A stretch of 64,000 bases of DNA, from positions 13,624,326 through 13,688,325 of the forward strand of contig NC_063171.1 of the NCBI RefSeq assembly GCF_023159225.1. Direction: 5' to 3'. This stretch comes from Perognathus longimembris pacificus (taxonomy: Eukaryota > Chordata > Mammalia > Rodentia > Heteromyidae). Under the pieces are notes generated by a model. The model was not told the origin of the DNA. It was given only the letters and a program-made list of their open reading frames with translations, and did no database searches. The position numbers and the translations under genes were made by a program. Of this stretch, positions 26,449 through 39,084 are shown piece by piece (within the stretch, counting starts at the first letter, position 1; every line of letters begins with the position of its first letter).

Positions 26449-27529
26449 GTCACTTTGGGGAATATTCAAATATACTGTACTCTCTCCTAAGTTGAGAATT
26501 AAAATTAAAAAAAATAGTAATAACAGGAAACTTTCATTATACACACAAGCCTATATATAACTAGGTGTCTTGTTTTATATCATAGTAAGGCATAACATTT
26601 TATATCATGAGATTTTCTGGCATTTTGACAGTGACAGATTGTGTTGGGCTGAGACTGTGAGCACCACTAGCCTGATGAACTATCAATGTCCCTGAAGAGT
26701 GGCAAGCATTCTCTAATCTGATGGTAGATGCTTTATTTCTTTGCTTGACATTTATACATGCAGGTTTTTAGTAACTCTGTCAAAGAAAGCACACTAGAGA
26801 ATCAGTTTCTCTTTTGTATAAAGTGTCATTTATTAGGTAGATGGTTGATTGAGACCAGGTAAGCACCAAGTGGGAAGATTGGCTAGATTTAGAAACACAG
26901 TGATTCACTGAACATTACAATGAGTTTTAATGAGAAATGGGGTTCAATTCAGTGCTACACTGTAATTGCTTGCTTATCTTGGGAAAAGATGTGTTCATGA
27001 TCTTAGTAAAATTTATTCATTTATAGCCCACCATTTGTACTTCATCCTGATTATCTGCCTCTCATTTTCACTAGGCATTGAGAATGTGCTTCCAGGAACA
27101 GGACTATATTGAAAAGATTGGGTCTGAGTGACAGAATGTGTCTGGGAAAGAAATTAGTAGAACCATATGGAGTAGCCCAATGTGCTCTCTATTTCCAAGG
27201 GAGAAGCAATTTGGGATAAAGAATATTTCTTTGTTCTATATCCTTGGTGACCTAGCTACATTAAATTTAGATAAGTCCTTGCTTTGTGTTGCATTTTATG
27301 TTGGTTATCTAATGATACTATTATTCAAAATGATTATAACATCCTTTCAGTTTTACACAATGATTTAAAAACAATCCCAAAAAGCTATTTGTAAATACAG
27401 TGTACTTACAGAATGATTTTTTGAAATGCTAACTCCTTTGTACAACTACTAAAAGATAAGAATATTATAAACATAGTAAAATAAATAAATGAAAACAAAA
27501 AGGCTATTTATTTTCTTCGCTTGATTCAT
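26447..27529. other. Intronic stretch, nothing recognised
   Basis: No gene or repeat named. Confidence 0.45.
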
Positions 27530-27541
27530 TACTACTACTAT

Positions 27542-27594
<53 letters not shown>

Positions 27595-27595
27595 T
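27530..27595 (+). repeat. (CTA)n trinucleotide repeat
   Basis: About 21 units of TAC/CTA with one early TTA interruption. It occupies the place of the reversed A-tail of the adjacent SINE. Confidence 0.95.
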
Positions 27596-27783
27596 TTGCC
27601 AATCCTGGGCTTGAAATCAGGGCCAGGGCACTGTCCCTCAGCTTATTTTGCTCAAGGTTAGCACTCTCCCACCTGAGCCACAGAGATACTTCTGGCTTTT
27701 TCTCTTTATGTGCTGAGGAATTGGACCCAGGGCTTCATGCATACTTGACAAGCACTCTACTGCTAAGCCACATTCCCAGTCCC
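27596..27783 (-). mobile_element. ID-dimer SINE, diverged
   Basis: Reversed second monomer (GCCAATCCTGGGCTTGAAAT) and ID monomer (GGAATTGGACCCAGGGCTTC to CATTCCCAGTCCC). More mutated than the copies at 38 and 43 kb. Confidence 0.88.
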
Positions 27784-27966
27784 ACTTGAATTCTTAACTT
27801 GAATTTTTGGGTCATTATATTTTGAAGTTTTATTGTCATTTTTATTTGGTTCAAAACTTAAAGGCAATGAGATTCTAATCCATGGGGGAATGGGAAATGC
27901 AAAAATTCTTCCAATTTTTCACTTCTTTATTTTGCCTTTATTTCCTAAGTTTAATGAAAGCAGGGC

Positions 27967-27971
<5 letters not shown>

Positions 27972-28023
<52 letters not shown>
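27972..28023 (+). repeat. (CT)n microsatellite
   Basis: About 25 CT units with one TTT interruption. Confidence 0.95.
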
Positions 28024-28025
<2 letters not shown>

Positions 28026-29129
28026 ATTTATTGATGGATTTCTTGATTAAACTTTTAATGTAAAGTAACAGAAAAGAATATTGGACCCCTGGGATCTGAC
28101 ATCATCCTGCTTGTCTTTGGCACTGTCTATAGAGCTCAGCAGTTGCAGCTGACAGGTCACAGCCCTGAACCCAGTGCAATCCTGTCTACTGCTTGTTACT
28201 AACCTGTTGTAGTGAAGTTTTACCTTCCATTATTAGTATTGAAAACATACAAAATACTTTCCAGCCAATGCCAGTGGAATAAAAGTATCCCTTTAGATTT
28301 TCTAAGAAGTACAATGTCCCCACTTATGAAACACCATCAGTTATAGCTATCACAAAAACCCGTTTCTAAATGTGTATCCATGTTCTTAGCAACCTGGTGA
28401 ACGTTTTTATTTGCTCTATAGTTGGTTATAATTGCTGTGATTTTAAGCTGCATGTTATTTACAAATAAAATTAAATAAATAAATAGCATCCATAGGAGTG
28501 GGGTGTAGGATTGGCCTCTTAGTGACCAAGGGCTACCAGTTTAATTTCTGGAATAACTATGTTGTAAGTACAATGCAGATATAATGTTATTTGGAATCCT
28601 TTTGACTCCATTCTGTTCAGTTTATTTTATTCTATATCATTTTAAATAAACACTTTCAGGACCTAAAAAAACTTCTTTCTTTTAACGTAGGGTGTAATTT
28701 TAGATGTTAATGTGCACCCAAAGTGCATATGTAGTCTCTCTCAATAGGCTTTCCTTGAGGTGTTTATAGGTGTTTTCTTTTACTGTAAGAGAGGGCAGTG
28801 TATGGGGTATGATAAAGTAGAACAATCACTGTAACCATGCACTGGACTTGTGGTGGCCAGTAGAAGTAAGAGCACACTGTGCTGAAGTTATTGCTTCCCA
28901 AGGACACATACTTGATTATGTTCCCAAGTAGAATGCATTTTCTATCACTTGTATTTATCTCCTAGGCCTTCATCATCTATCTCACACAAAGACATCGTGC
29001 TTTATAATGCTTCTTACTCTTTATTCATGATACAGCCAAACTTTATTTTTATTTTGTATATATTCATAATGAATTTCCATAGCAATCATTTCTACAAGTG
29101 TACATTTCTGTGTGTGTGAATGTGTGTAG
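28024..29129. other. Intronic stretch, nothing recognised
   Basis: No gene or repeat named. Confidence 0.45.
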
Positions 29130-29147
29130 ATGTGCAAACACATGCAT

Positions 29148-29300
29148 TTGTGCCAGTCCTGAGGCTTGAACCCAAAGCCTGAGCTTTGTTCCCAGCTTTT
29201 ATTTTGCATAAACCAAGTGTTGTACTACTGGGATCACAGCTCCTCTTCTAGCATTTTGATAGCTAGTTGGGGATAAGAGTATTAGAGCAGATGACATTAA
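29148..29300 (-). repeat. B1-dID SINE remnant (dID half and linker)
   Basis: GCCAGTCCTGAGGCTTGAAC and the following GAGCTTTGTTCCCAGC match the reversed dID. The CAGCTCCTCTTCTAGC and TAGTTGGGGATAAGAGTATT blocks match the linker. A short TG tract (29108-29128) lies on the tail side. Confidence 0.7.
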
Positions 29301-29322
29301 ATTCTACCTTTAAAAAAATCTT

Positions 29323-31106
29323 GGGAATCAGGAGCAAGGTGGAACGCTGCCACAGGTCAGCTCACTAGGTGTCTCTGACTACAAAGAGGTTTAGGGTCAC
29401 AAGACACACTCTACCTCAAGTGACCCACACCATTCGATGTCTAAGCAGATAAAAATTTAGATAAAAATTTGTTACAGAAGAACTAATTTAACAAAACGTA
29501 AAAAGACGGAAAACAACCAAACAGGGAGTGGACTCCTGTGGTCCTGCTGCAGAAGCAGCAGCACAGCTGCTCACAGCTTCTTGGTCCCGGCTCCCCCCAC
29601 AAGTAAAGCCAGGAGACCCAGGGAAAAAGAAAACAAACAAACAACAACAAAAAACCTAAAAAGAAAAAACCCTAAAAACCTCCCAGAACACCATACTGCA
29701 AGTTTCGGCCAGAGAATCACTAAAAAACAAAAACCGAAGAAAACCCACAGCACCAGACCCCCAGAAACAAAGAATGAGAAACAGAGAAGTCCCCAGAGTC
29801 GGCCAGCGGAGCCGCATGCCGAATTTGCCTGCCTGGCTGCTGCCAGGCACATCCAGAACAGCCTCCACTGCCCAACTTGTGCTCAAGGGCCGCCACCGGG
29901 TTCGATACCACAGAGTAAGCCCATAGGGGCCCTTCTACCCTCCATCACTCACGCTGCTGCTTGCACCGCCAATACCACCTTCACAGATGCCAGGGCTGCT
30001 CCTGTCACCAAACACAGCAGTTCCCTTCATCGACCTAGTCCTCATAGCCACAGTGAGCCACTAGAACTCTTGCCAGGAGAATCTCACTAAAGATTGAGTC
30101 CCAAGGATCCACTGTGCCCATAACCACTCACCCCATTCTGTGTGACAGCCATCACTACTGCCACCATTGCCACTGCTGGCATCAAAACCACTGCCATTGT
30201 GGCTACTCTCATAGAGGTATGAGCTTGACGCAAAGATGCTGAAGCTGATCACCAGAGCCTCTTCCCTCATGATTGAGCTTGTTGTTTCTGCTCCTGCTGT
30301 GGCACATCCTGGTCCCTGTGGAGGCCAAGCAGGACCAGTGGGGGCCTCTTCATTGTCTACAAACCTTGCTGCCTAGCATGGCCAGCATTGCCTCAGCCAC
30401 CTGCGCCAATACAGCTCCTGGCACAAAAGCAATGGGGGGTGAACCAGTGCACTTGTGCCACTATGCTTGAAACACCCTCACTCCCCCGTACAGATATTCC
30501 CATTGGCTGCTGATGCAGCCAACACCAGCACCTGAGGTAAGACCCCTCGCCCCCATTGTCTCCAAGCCCTAGGGCCGATGTTGCACCAGTTCACCTATCA
30601 CTGTTGCCACACATCACTTTGACAGTCACAGAGTGGTGGTAGCCACCACAGAGGAGGTCCACTGGGCAACAGCAACTGACACCAATCCCGTGGCTATGAA
30701 CTATGTCTCCCACAGCCACCATTGCTGCCCTTGTGTCACAGCCAAAACCTCAGGTAGGAATCTACCCTGAGCTCACGCCCCAGGTCAGGCACATACACAA
30801 AATTCAGAAAAAAAAAAGAAAAAAAGAAAAAAAAGAATCCATCCTATTGAGGCCACCATTCCTGGCCACTCCTTGCCCCCTGACCCTCTAGGAATCAAGA
30901 TCATGTTTCTCCTAATTTTAATTTTCTAACTTTTTTCCAATTTGTTTCATTTTTAAGATTTTTTTTCTTCCTTGCCCCTTGCACTTTTTGTGGTTGATTG
31001 TGTTTTTATGTTTCCTTTTTCTTTTCTTCATTTTTATTTTTATTTCCTTTTCAATCTAATTCCTATATAAATAAACACCAGTTTTTAATAGGCCTTCTCC
31101 TTCACT

Positions 31107-31157
<51 letters not shown>

Positions 31158-31920
31158 TCTAGATTCTAATTACTAAAAGCCTCTACCTTTCAAGCTTAGT
31201 ACCTTTCGATTTGGCAAAATTACTGCATTCCCATTTTAAAAAAATCTTCTGTTTAAATTTTATTTCTTAATGTTTTATAATTCCTTTACCTTTTCCATTG
31301 TTTTAATGTTTATCTTTTCTTCTGTTTCCTTTCTTTGAACTTAGATCTCAATTACCATCCTTCTGTTCCTTCCACTCTCCTTATTTCCCCACTCTTACTT
31401 TCTTCTCTTATGTTTCCTTATATCTCTTAATTTCTGGTTCTTCACCCATCTTGGATCTTTGTTGCCCATCGAATCATGGTTATTGGCTGTTTAGCTAGAC
31501 TGTATCTGGATTCAACTGATCAGGTCAAAAGGTTTCATTAAGTAATCCTTTTAGTCCAGATCAACTTAATTAAAAGGACAGAGTTCTTCAGTGCTTACTA
31601 CTATATATAAAAGCCAACTCCAGTATCACAATACATCTTCCCCAACATAAAAAGTAGACATAGAAAGGGGATTAACTACTTAACATTTTGAAACTTAATA
31701 TCAGTGCAATTACAGGACCTGGGGTTGGTTTTTGTCTTAAAACTGCAATCTGTGGAGGCAGTTAATTTGTTTTCAAATAAAAAAAAAGAGAGAGAGAGTG
31801 AACTTGCCTATCTATGATTGTGAATCTCTAAGGTCTGTGCAAAAACAGGGCTTGGGTTAGGTGTGGTTTTGGACTTCAAATTGCATTCTGGTGTCCTCTT
31901 GGATTTGCTTCCCTGTCCAA
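29323..31920 (+). promoter_or_regulatory. L1 5'UTR / internal promoter region
   Basis: This is the stretch between the L1 5' end and the ORF1 start. About 29520-30900 is GC-rich compared with the surrounding intron. It is rich in CCACCA/GCC repeats, consistent with a CpG-containing promoter that has decayed. From 30900 it becomes T-rich and carries a CA microsatellite. A 169-codon + frame (29581-30090), rich in Pro, Lys and Ser, is open here, and minus frames overlap it. That openness may reflect base composition alone. Confidence 0.7.
31109..31155 (+). repeat. (CA)n microsatellite in L1 5'UTR
   Basis: About 23 uninterrupted AC units. Confidence 0.95.
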
Positions 31921-32624
31921 ATGGGCAGAAGAAATACAAGAAAAATGGCAAGTCAGGGAATATCAACTCCCACTCAAAATAAACAGGAAACAGAGAAGTC
32001 AATCAAGATCCAGGGGATAGTCTTCAAAATCTACAAATACTGCTGGTAAAATGATGAATGAAAAGTTTGAAACTCTTCAGACAACTATTCTTGAGCTTGA
32101 GGAATCTAACCAAAGATGAATAGAGGAAGACATGATTTTGACAAAGAAAGTCCAATGAATTCCAAAAGAAGGAAAAGGGGTCCAATGAAAGGATAGCCAC
32201 TCAGCTAAAACATTTGAGAGAGAGCATTCAGAACCAAATTAATGAAGTAAAGAAGTCCATGCAAGACCTCAAAATATAACAGACAGATGGATGCCATAAA
32301 GAATGACCAAATGGAAGGGAGATAAAAACAAAATTGAAAATCTAGAAAGTAGATTAGATGATGCATAGGATTGAATCTCCAGAACTGAAGATAGTCTAGA
32401 CTTTAGGGAGAAAGAACAAAAAACATTCAAAAATCAATTAAAAAAAGCAAGACTTTTCTTCAGAAGCTCCCAGTGCAAACAAGAAACACAATTTAGTCTA
32501 ATAGGCATTGAAAAAACCTAGATAAGGAAGTTAATGGAATAGGAAATTTATTTAACAGAATACTAGCAGAGAACTTCCCAACTATCCAGAAAGATAGGCC
32601 CATTCAGGTACAAGAAGCTTTTAG

Positions 32625-33194
32625 ATACAACCACAGGATGGTGATACAAGAAGATCATCAATAATAGAGGCTACGGTTACACATGGCACGTTGAAAGTAG
32701 TTACAACTGTGATATAACAATCGTTTCCATAACATGGAGTTCATTTCACTTAGCATTATCTTATGTGTTCGTAAGAGTATAGCTATTGGGCTCCTGTGAT
32801 CCTCTGCTGTGACTTGTCTACACCTGTGGTTGTACCTACACTTTCTCTGTATCTTATCTCTTATCTGACTATATTGGAACCGGATATACTGGTATTAGAA
32901 CTAGGAAATTGGAAGGGAATACCAAAATCGAGAGATACAGAGTAAAAAAAGACAAACAACTACAAAAGCAATACTTGCAAAACTGTTTGGTATAAATGAA
33001 CTGAACAACTCATAGCAGGGGGGTCGGGAAAGGAAAGGGGGAGAGGGGAGGGGGAATGAGGGACGAGGTAACGAACAGTACAAGAAATGTATCCAATGCC
33101 TAATGTATGAAACTGTAACCTCTCTGTAATTGATAAATATATATGTATATATATGTACATATATATGTATATATACATATATGTATATATATAG
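32625..33194 (+). mobile_element. Twin-primed L1 3' end nested in ORF1 of the larger L1
   Basis: 32625 to about 32830 is L1 3'UTR on the minus strand. About 32831-33194 is the 3'UTR in plus orientation, with the G-rich tract at 33017-33063 and the GAAACTGTAACCTCTCTGTA end. A TA-rich tail (33131-33193) replaces the usual A-tail. ORF1 sequence resumes seamlessly (TTTTAG|AAACCC) across the site. No TSD longer than 3 bp is visible. Confidence 0.87.
33133..33193. repeat. (TATATG)n-like AT microsatellite
   Basis: It occupies the tail position of the nested L1. Confidence 0.9.
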
Positions 33195-33639
33195 AAACCC
33201 AAACAGACCAGATCAGAATAGGACAGCTCACCAACTCATTGTAATCCATGCAGGATCAAAAGGAAGAATCCTTAAAGCTGCCAGGGAGAAGATAGCCACT
33301 ACATATAAAGGAAAACCAATCAGAATTACTCGTTTTCAATACAAACCATGAACACAAGGAGAGCATGGAATGAGGTATGTTGCACACTAAAGAAAAATAA
33401 CTACCAGTCAAGAATACAGTACCCAGCAAAGCTCTCTTTCATAGCCAAGGGCCAAATAAAATCTTTCCACAGCTAGGAAAAACTGAAACAATGTATCTCC
33501 ACCAAACCAGAGTTGCAGAAAATTCTCAGAGATGTTGAAAATCAACAAGAACATGATATGTGCAGAGAAATGGACCCAAAATAGAAAAGTAGTTTATTAG
33601 AGCAAGAATTGAAAAGGCACAGCCCTTAAAAAGATACAT

Positions 33640-36600
33640 ATAATGTCAGGAAATAACAAACACTTCTCTATCCCAATTCTTAATATTAGTGGACTTAACT
33701 TTCCAAGTAAGTGAACTACACTGACAAGTTGAATCAAACAGCAAGATACAACTTTCTACTGTCTTCAAGAGACACGTCTTGCACACAAAAGCCAACATAT
33801 TCTGAAAGTGAAAGGCTAGAATCAAATTTATCAAGTAAATAGCCCAATAAACAGTCTGCTGTTGCAATCCCAGTATCAGATAAGTTTGACTTCAAATTAA
33901 AATCAGTAAGAAGAGAAAGAAGTTTACTACATACTAATAAAATGAATGCTCCCACAAGAAGATATAATCATCCTAAATATCTATATACCAAATGCTGGGG
34001 CACCCAACTTCATCAAACAAGCACTAATGATTCTAAAAACATGTAGATACAAACACACTTGATTGTTGGAGACTTTAACACACCACTGTGGCCTCTGGAT
34101 AGATCAACACAACAAAGCCTCAACAAAACCCCTCAGAACTAAACAACTGCATACATCAACTACACTTAACCCACATTTATAGAATATTCCACCCAGCAAC
34201 AACAGAATATATGTTCATCTTGGCAGCACATGGAAAATTCTCCAAAATAGATCACATTTTAAGGAATAAAGCAAATCTGTACAAATTCAGAAACATTCCC
34301 TGTACTCCCTCAGACCACAATGGAATAAAATTAGAGCTCAACACAAAAAGCTACCATAGAAAATCCTGCAACTCATGGAGATAGAACAGAATATTGATGA
34401 ACTGCCAGTGAGTCACCAAAGAAATCAGAACGGAAATTCAAATACTTACGGTATTTAACCAAAATGAGCCCACTAAATACCAGCTCCTTTGGGACACAGG
34501 AATGGCAGTACTCAGAGGAATTTTATAGCTCTGAGCACATACATGAACAAATTGGAGAATCACAATCCAACAATTTAGAGATGCACTTGAAGCTCTTTGA
34601 TAAAGAGCAATAAGCAAAACCTCAGGCTTATAGATGGAAGAAAATAATTAAAATTAAATCAGAATTTAATGATTTGAGTCCAAAAAATAGAAAGACTCAA
34701 CAAAACAAGGACTGTCCCTTAGAAAAAATTAACAAAATTGACAGACACTTAGCAAGTCTTAGCAAAAAATGAAGACAGCACTCTCAAATAAACAAAATCA
34801 GAGACGAGACTGGAAACATCATGACAGAAAAAAACTGAAATTCAGAATATTATAAAGAAATAGTTTGCAAACCTGTATGATAACAAATTTGAGATTCTGG
34901 AAGAAATAGACAAATTCCAGCAAATACTGACATGTCCAAGCTTAACCAAGAAGATTTAAACCTACAAAATAAACCAATATCAAATAATAAAACAGAAATA
35001 GCAATAAGAGATCTCTCATCCAAGAAAATCCCAGGTCCAGAAGGATTCACAGTGAAATTCTGCCAGCCTTCAAAGCAGAATTCACACCAATACTCTTCAA
35101 ACTCTTCAACAATGCTGAAAGTGAATGTTCACAACTAACCTCATTCTATGAAGTCAGTATAACCCTCATCCCAAAACCAGACAAGGACTCATCAGAGAAG
35201 AAGAACTCAGCAAAATTCTTGGCAATTAACTTCAACAAGTCATCAAAATTGAACAAATCTTCAGTATTCAACAAACCATCAAAAATTATACATTATGATC
35301 AAACCATATTCATTCCAGGGATACAAAGCTGGTTTTATATATGCAAATCAATTAATATAATTCACTACATCAATAAGAGCAAGAACAAGAATCACATATT
35401 TATTGTTTCAGACATGGAAAAAGCATTTGACAAATTTCAGCACCCATTTATGATGAAAGCCATGGAGAAACTAGGAATCTTGGGAATATTCCTGAACATA
35501 ATAAAGGCTGTGTATAACAAATCTATAGTTAGGATTATACTTAATGGTGAAAAGTTAAAACCATTTCCTTTAAAATCAGGAACAAGATAAGGAGTTCAAA
35601 TCTTTCTGCTCCTCTTCAACATAGTACTAGAATATGTATCCAGAACAATAAGGCAAGAGGCAAATATAGTGGGGATTCAAATATGGAAAAATGAAATAAA
35701 ACTCTCTCTCTTTGCAGATGACAGGATCCTATATGTAAAGAACCCCATAGAATTTACTCCCAAGTTATGTAAGCTGACCAAAAACTTGGGCAAAGAAGCA
35801 GGCTATGAAATACATCCTCAAAAATTAATGGCTTTTCTGTATGCCAAACAATGTGAAAAGCAAGACTGAAATCAGGAAAGAAACTCCTGTTGCAATAAGC
35901 CACACACACACAAAAAAAAAAAATAACACTTGGGAATAACCTTAAGTAATGAAGTGAGAGACCTCTATGAAGAAAACTTTAAAAACCTGAAAAGGGAAGA
36001 TAAAGCAGAATTAAGGGAATGGAAAAACCTCCCATGCTCCCAGATTGGGGGGTTTAACATAGTGAAAATGGCAATACTGCCAAAGGCTATCTACAAATTC
36101 AATGCAATACCCATCAGTATTCCAACACCATTTTTAGTGAAATAGAGGAAGCAATCCAAAAATTCACATGAAACAATAAATCACCCTAAATAGAAAAACA
36201 ATCCTTACAAGAAAGAACAGTGCTGGAGGAATATTAATACCAAACTTCAAACTCCATTACAAAGCTATAGTAATAAAAACATGTTGGCATTTGCATAATA
36301 ACAGGCCTGGGGACAAATGGAATAGCACAGGAAGACCCAGAAATGACCTCACAGATATATGGCCATCTTTGATAAAGAAGCTGAAAAAGTAGGATGGGAA
36401 AAAGAGAGACTCTTCAACAAATGGTGCTGGCAAAACTGGTTAAACACCTGTAAAAAACTAAAATCACATCCTTTTTTTTTTTTGTCTTTGTGGTGATTTT
36501 TTTTAAATTATCAAACTGATGTACATAGAGGTTACAGTTTCATACATTAGGCATTGGATACATTTCTTGTGCTGTTTGTTACCTCGACCCACATTCCCCC

Positions 36601-37640
36601 TCCCCCTTCCCCTTTTCCCTTTCCCCCTCTTGAGTTGTTCAGTTCATTTACACCAAACAGTTTTGCAAGTATTTCTTTTGTAGTTGTTTGTCTTTTTTTA
36701 CCCTGTGTCTCTCGATAAAATCACATCCTTATATACCTCACTGCACCAGAATCAATTCTAAATGAACCAAAAACCTCATTGTAAAAGCAGATACCCTGAA
36801 AACATTGCAGGAAGGAATAAGAGAAACACTTAGACGCCTTGGCACAGGTAGAATTTTTTTTTTAAAAAGCCCAGAAACCCATCAAATCAAAGAATGCTTG
36901 GAGAAGTGGAATCACATCAAACTACAAAGCTTCTATAAGGCAAAGGACATAGTTTGCATGATAAATAGAAGGCCCTCAGTTTACGACAAGACGGTTACTG
37001 GCCATACAACAGACAAAGACCTCATGTCTAAAATATACTTAGAATGCAGATAATTAAATTCCCCAAATTCTCAAAACAATTTCCCCCTTAATAAATTGGC
37101 TAAATTCTTAAAGAGAGACTTCCTGAAGAAGAAATTGCAACAGACAAGAGACACATGAAGAAGTGCTCAATGTCACTGGCCATAAAAGAATTGCAACTCA
37201 AAACAACATTTAGATTCCAACTCATCCCAGTAAGAATGTCCATTATCAAGAAAACTCATAACAACAGTTGCTGGTGGGGATATGGTTAAAAGAAAACCCT
37301 ACTACAGTGTTGGGGGAAGTGTAAACTTGTTCAGCCACTCTGGAAAGCAGTGTAGACATAGAGCCCATAGAGCCCACCTTGGGGCATTTACTCAAATGAT
37401 TACAAGGAAGACCACACTAAAGCTATCAGCACAACTGTGTCCATACCACACAGTTTACCATCACTAATATATGGAACCAACACAGATGCCCTTTTGTAGA
37501 TGAATTGATCAAGAAAATGTGGTGCATATACAAAATGGAATTCTATTTTTCCATCAGAAAGAATGACTTTGTCCCATTTGTAAGGAAAGACCTGGAAACA
37601 ATCATATTAAGTGAAGTGAGCCAGACCCAAAGAAACAGAG
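33640..37640 (+). pseudogene. L1 ORF2 remnant with EN and RT motifs
   Basis: The endonuclease start is seen near 33676 (ILNISGLNF-like). The EN catalytic block LQETRLAHK is near 33762, matching the QETH-type motif of L1 endonuclease. In the RT region, KIPGPEGFTVKF lies near 35026 and FADD at 35711-35722, the YADD-type active-site box with F for Y. The [20 protein letters not shown] segment is near 36027, and the ORF2 C-terminal region runs to about 37640. A younger L1 tail (36474-36715) interrupts it. Many stops and frameshifts are present. The Cys/His motif region near 37270-37350 is badly damaged. Confidence 0.88.
36474..36715 (-). mobile_element. 242-bp L1 3'-end insertion nested in ORF2
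   Basis: It consists of a reversed tail, the ACTGATGTACATAGAGGTTA terminal motif, the C-rich 3'UTR tract and the TTTTGCAAGTATTTCTTTTG block. It is bounded by the exact 15-bp TSD TAAAATCACATCCTT at 36459-36473 and 36716-36730. Confidence 0.95.
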
Positions 37641-37886
37641 TCTATTGTTTCTCTCATTGGCAATAATAAGTACATGTGTAGGATAGTCTTAGTATAACAT
37701 TACAATAGCTCAGTAGCTATGAAGAAATAAGATGACGCTAAGTGAAATGAATGCCAGGTATGGAAATAATTGGTTTATCGTTTTTGTTATTTTCAACCTA
37801 CCATGTAAAATCTTGCCTTTTTCTTTTGTCTTTCTTCCCCATAATTTTATCCCTGATGTCATTTTAACTGATTTTATTGCCCTGGG

Positions 37887-37888
<2 letters not shown>

Positions 37889-37939
<51 letters not shown>

Positions 37940-37942
37940 TGT
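37889..37942 (+). repeat. (GT)n microsatellite in L1 3'UTR
   Basis: About 25 GT units, followed by TA/CA-rich sequence to 38010. Confidence 0.95.
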
Positions 37943-38323
37943 ATAATATACATATATGCACATATACATATACATATATATGTACATATATATACATAAT
38001 ATATATATTTATTTCTCAGAACTAGGGAAGGGAAGGTTAACATCAAAGTGGAGAGACAAATTTTAAAAGGTGAACCAATGCAACAGCAATACTTCCAAGA
38101 CAATATGCAGTGAACCAACTATACAACTAAGGGGAGGGGAGAGAACTGGGGAAGGGGGAGGGTTGGGAGAAAAATAACAGAGAGGTAACAAGTGTCTTAA
38201 GAAATGTAGTCACTGCCTTACATAAGAAACTGTAACCCTCTGTACATCACTTTGACAAAAAATAACTTTAAAAAAATCTTTCAAATATCGCTAATATTTA
38301 TGTGAATGGACCACTAAATAACT

Positions 38324-38326
<3 letters not shown>

Positions 38327-38359
<33 letters not shown>

Positions 38360-38548
38360 CAGTCCTGGGCCTTGGACTCAGGGCCTGAGCACTATCCCTG
38401 GCTTCTTCCCGCTCAAGGCTAGCACTCTGCCACTTGAGCCACAGCGCCGCTTCTGGCCGTTTTCTGTATATGTGGTGCTGGGGAATCGAACCTAGGGCCT
38501 CGTGTATCCGAGGCAGGCACTCTTGCCACTAGGCTATATCCCCAGCCC
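38327..38548 (-). mobile_element. ID-dimer SINE, very young subfamily
   Basis: A reversed A-tail and intact monomers. The TSD ACTAAATAACTTCT is exact at 38313-38326 and 38549-38562. The body differs from the copy at 43550-43759 at about two positions. Confidence 0.96.
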
Positions 38549-38562
38549 ACTAAATAACTTCT

Positions 38563-39084
38563 AATAGTGAAATCCTGTGAATAGATAAACATAATATCTG
38601 CAAGTGTTTTATCCAGTCAAACATTGGGGAAAGTAGAACTAGGATAGTCATCAGGATGAATTCATTTTCATAAGTGGATAATTCAGAAGGAGTCCCTGTT
38701 TCTTTAAATGAAATTTATAGTTGGTTTAACACTTATGATTTATATGAAAATGTGAGAAATGTGTTCATTGATTTTATATCATAAACTCTTGAAATACTAC
38801 TAAATAGTTGAAAGTGGTTCAAGAAAATATGGAAAATATGAACAATGTCAATTATATTTTAAATCACTTATATCATATATATGTAATCATCTATATACAT
38901 ACATATATTGTATGTATAATTTATTATACATCAAGTACAGTGTTTATTATTTTTCTTGCTTCATGAAGATTTCAGAGAAGCTTAAATTGATTCACTATGT
39001 TCATGTTATTTTCATTTAGTGGTAATTTATATGTGAATTTGCACTTTTCCTTCAAAAATTGCGCTAAAATTTTTGTGAAATTTG
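38563..39084. other. Intronic stretch, nothing recognised
   Basis: AT-rich; TA-rich dinucleotide sequence at 38875-38932. Confidence 0.45.

Larger units (their letters stand above)
31921..33620 (+). pseudogene. L1 ORF1 remnant, interrupted by another L1
   Basis: The ATG at 31921 opens a short frame beginning MGRRNTRKMASQG, a start typical of L1 ORF1p, the RNA-binding trimeric coiled-coil protein of the L1 particle. The frame stops after 42 codons and then continues broken. A helix-rich region (32040-32480) is followed by the ENFPTIQK-like block near 32570. The nested L1 occupies 32625-33194. Beyond it, 33195-33351 reads NPNRPDQNRTAHQLI and then KAAREKIATTYKGKPIRITR. This is the conserved C-terminal domain of ORF1p (A-R-E-K and Y-K-G-K-P-I-R-I). 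Multiple stops and frameshifts mean no protein is expected. The end point is approximate. Confidence 0.85.
29323..38265 (+). mobile_element. Full-length, decayed L1 with 15-bp TSD and two nested L1s
   Basis: It is flanked by the exact duplicate CTTTAAAAAAATCTT at 29308-29322 and 38266-38280, so both ends are defined. It starts GGGAATCAGGAGCAAGGTGG and holds a 2.6-kb GC-rich 5'UTR, remains of ORF1 and ORF2, and a 3'UTR with a GT tract. The end shows the usual TGTACATCACTTTGAC motif with a short A-rich tail. Two younger L1 pieces interrupt it, at 32625-33194 and 36474-36715. It has the same strand as BRINP3. Confidence 0.93.

Noticed and set aside
29581..30090. 169-codon open frame as a host gene
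   Set aside because: It lies inside the 5'UTR of a TSD-bounded L1, has low-complexity composition and lacks any family resemblance. It is kept only as a speculative finding.
29520..30900. GC-rich stretch as a host CpG-island promoter
   Set aside because: It is fully contained in the L1 5'UTR defined by the exact TSD.
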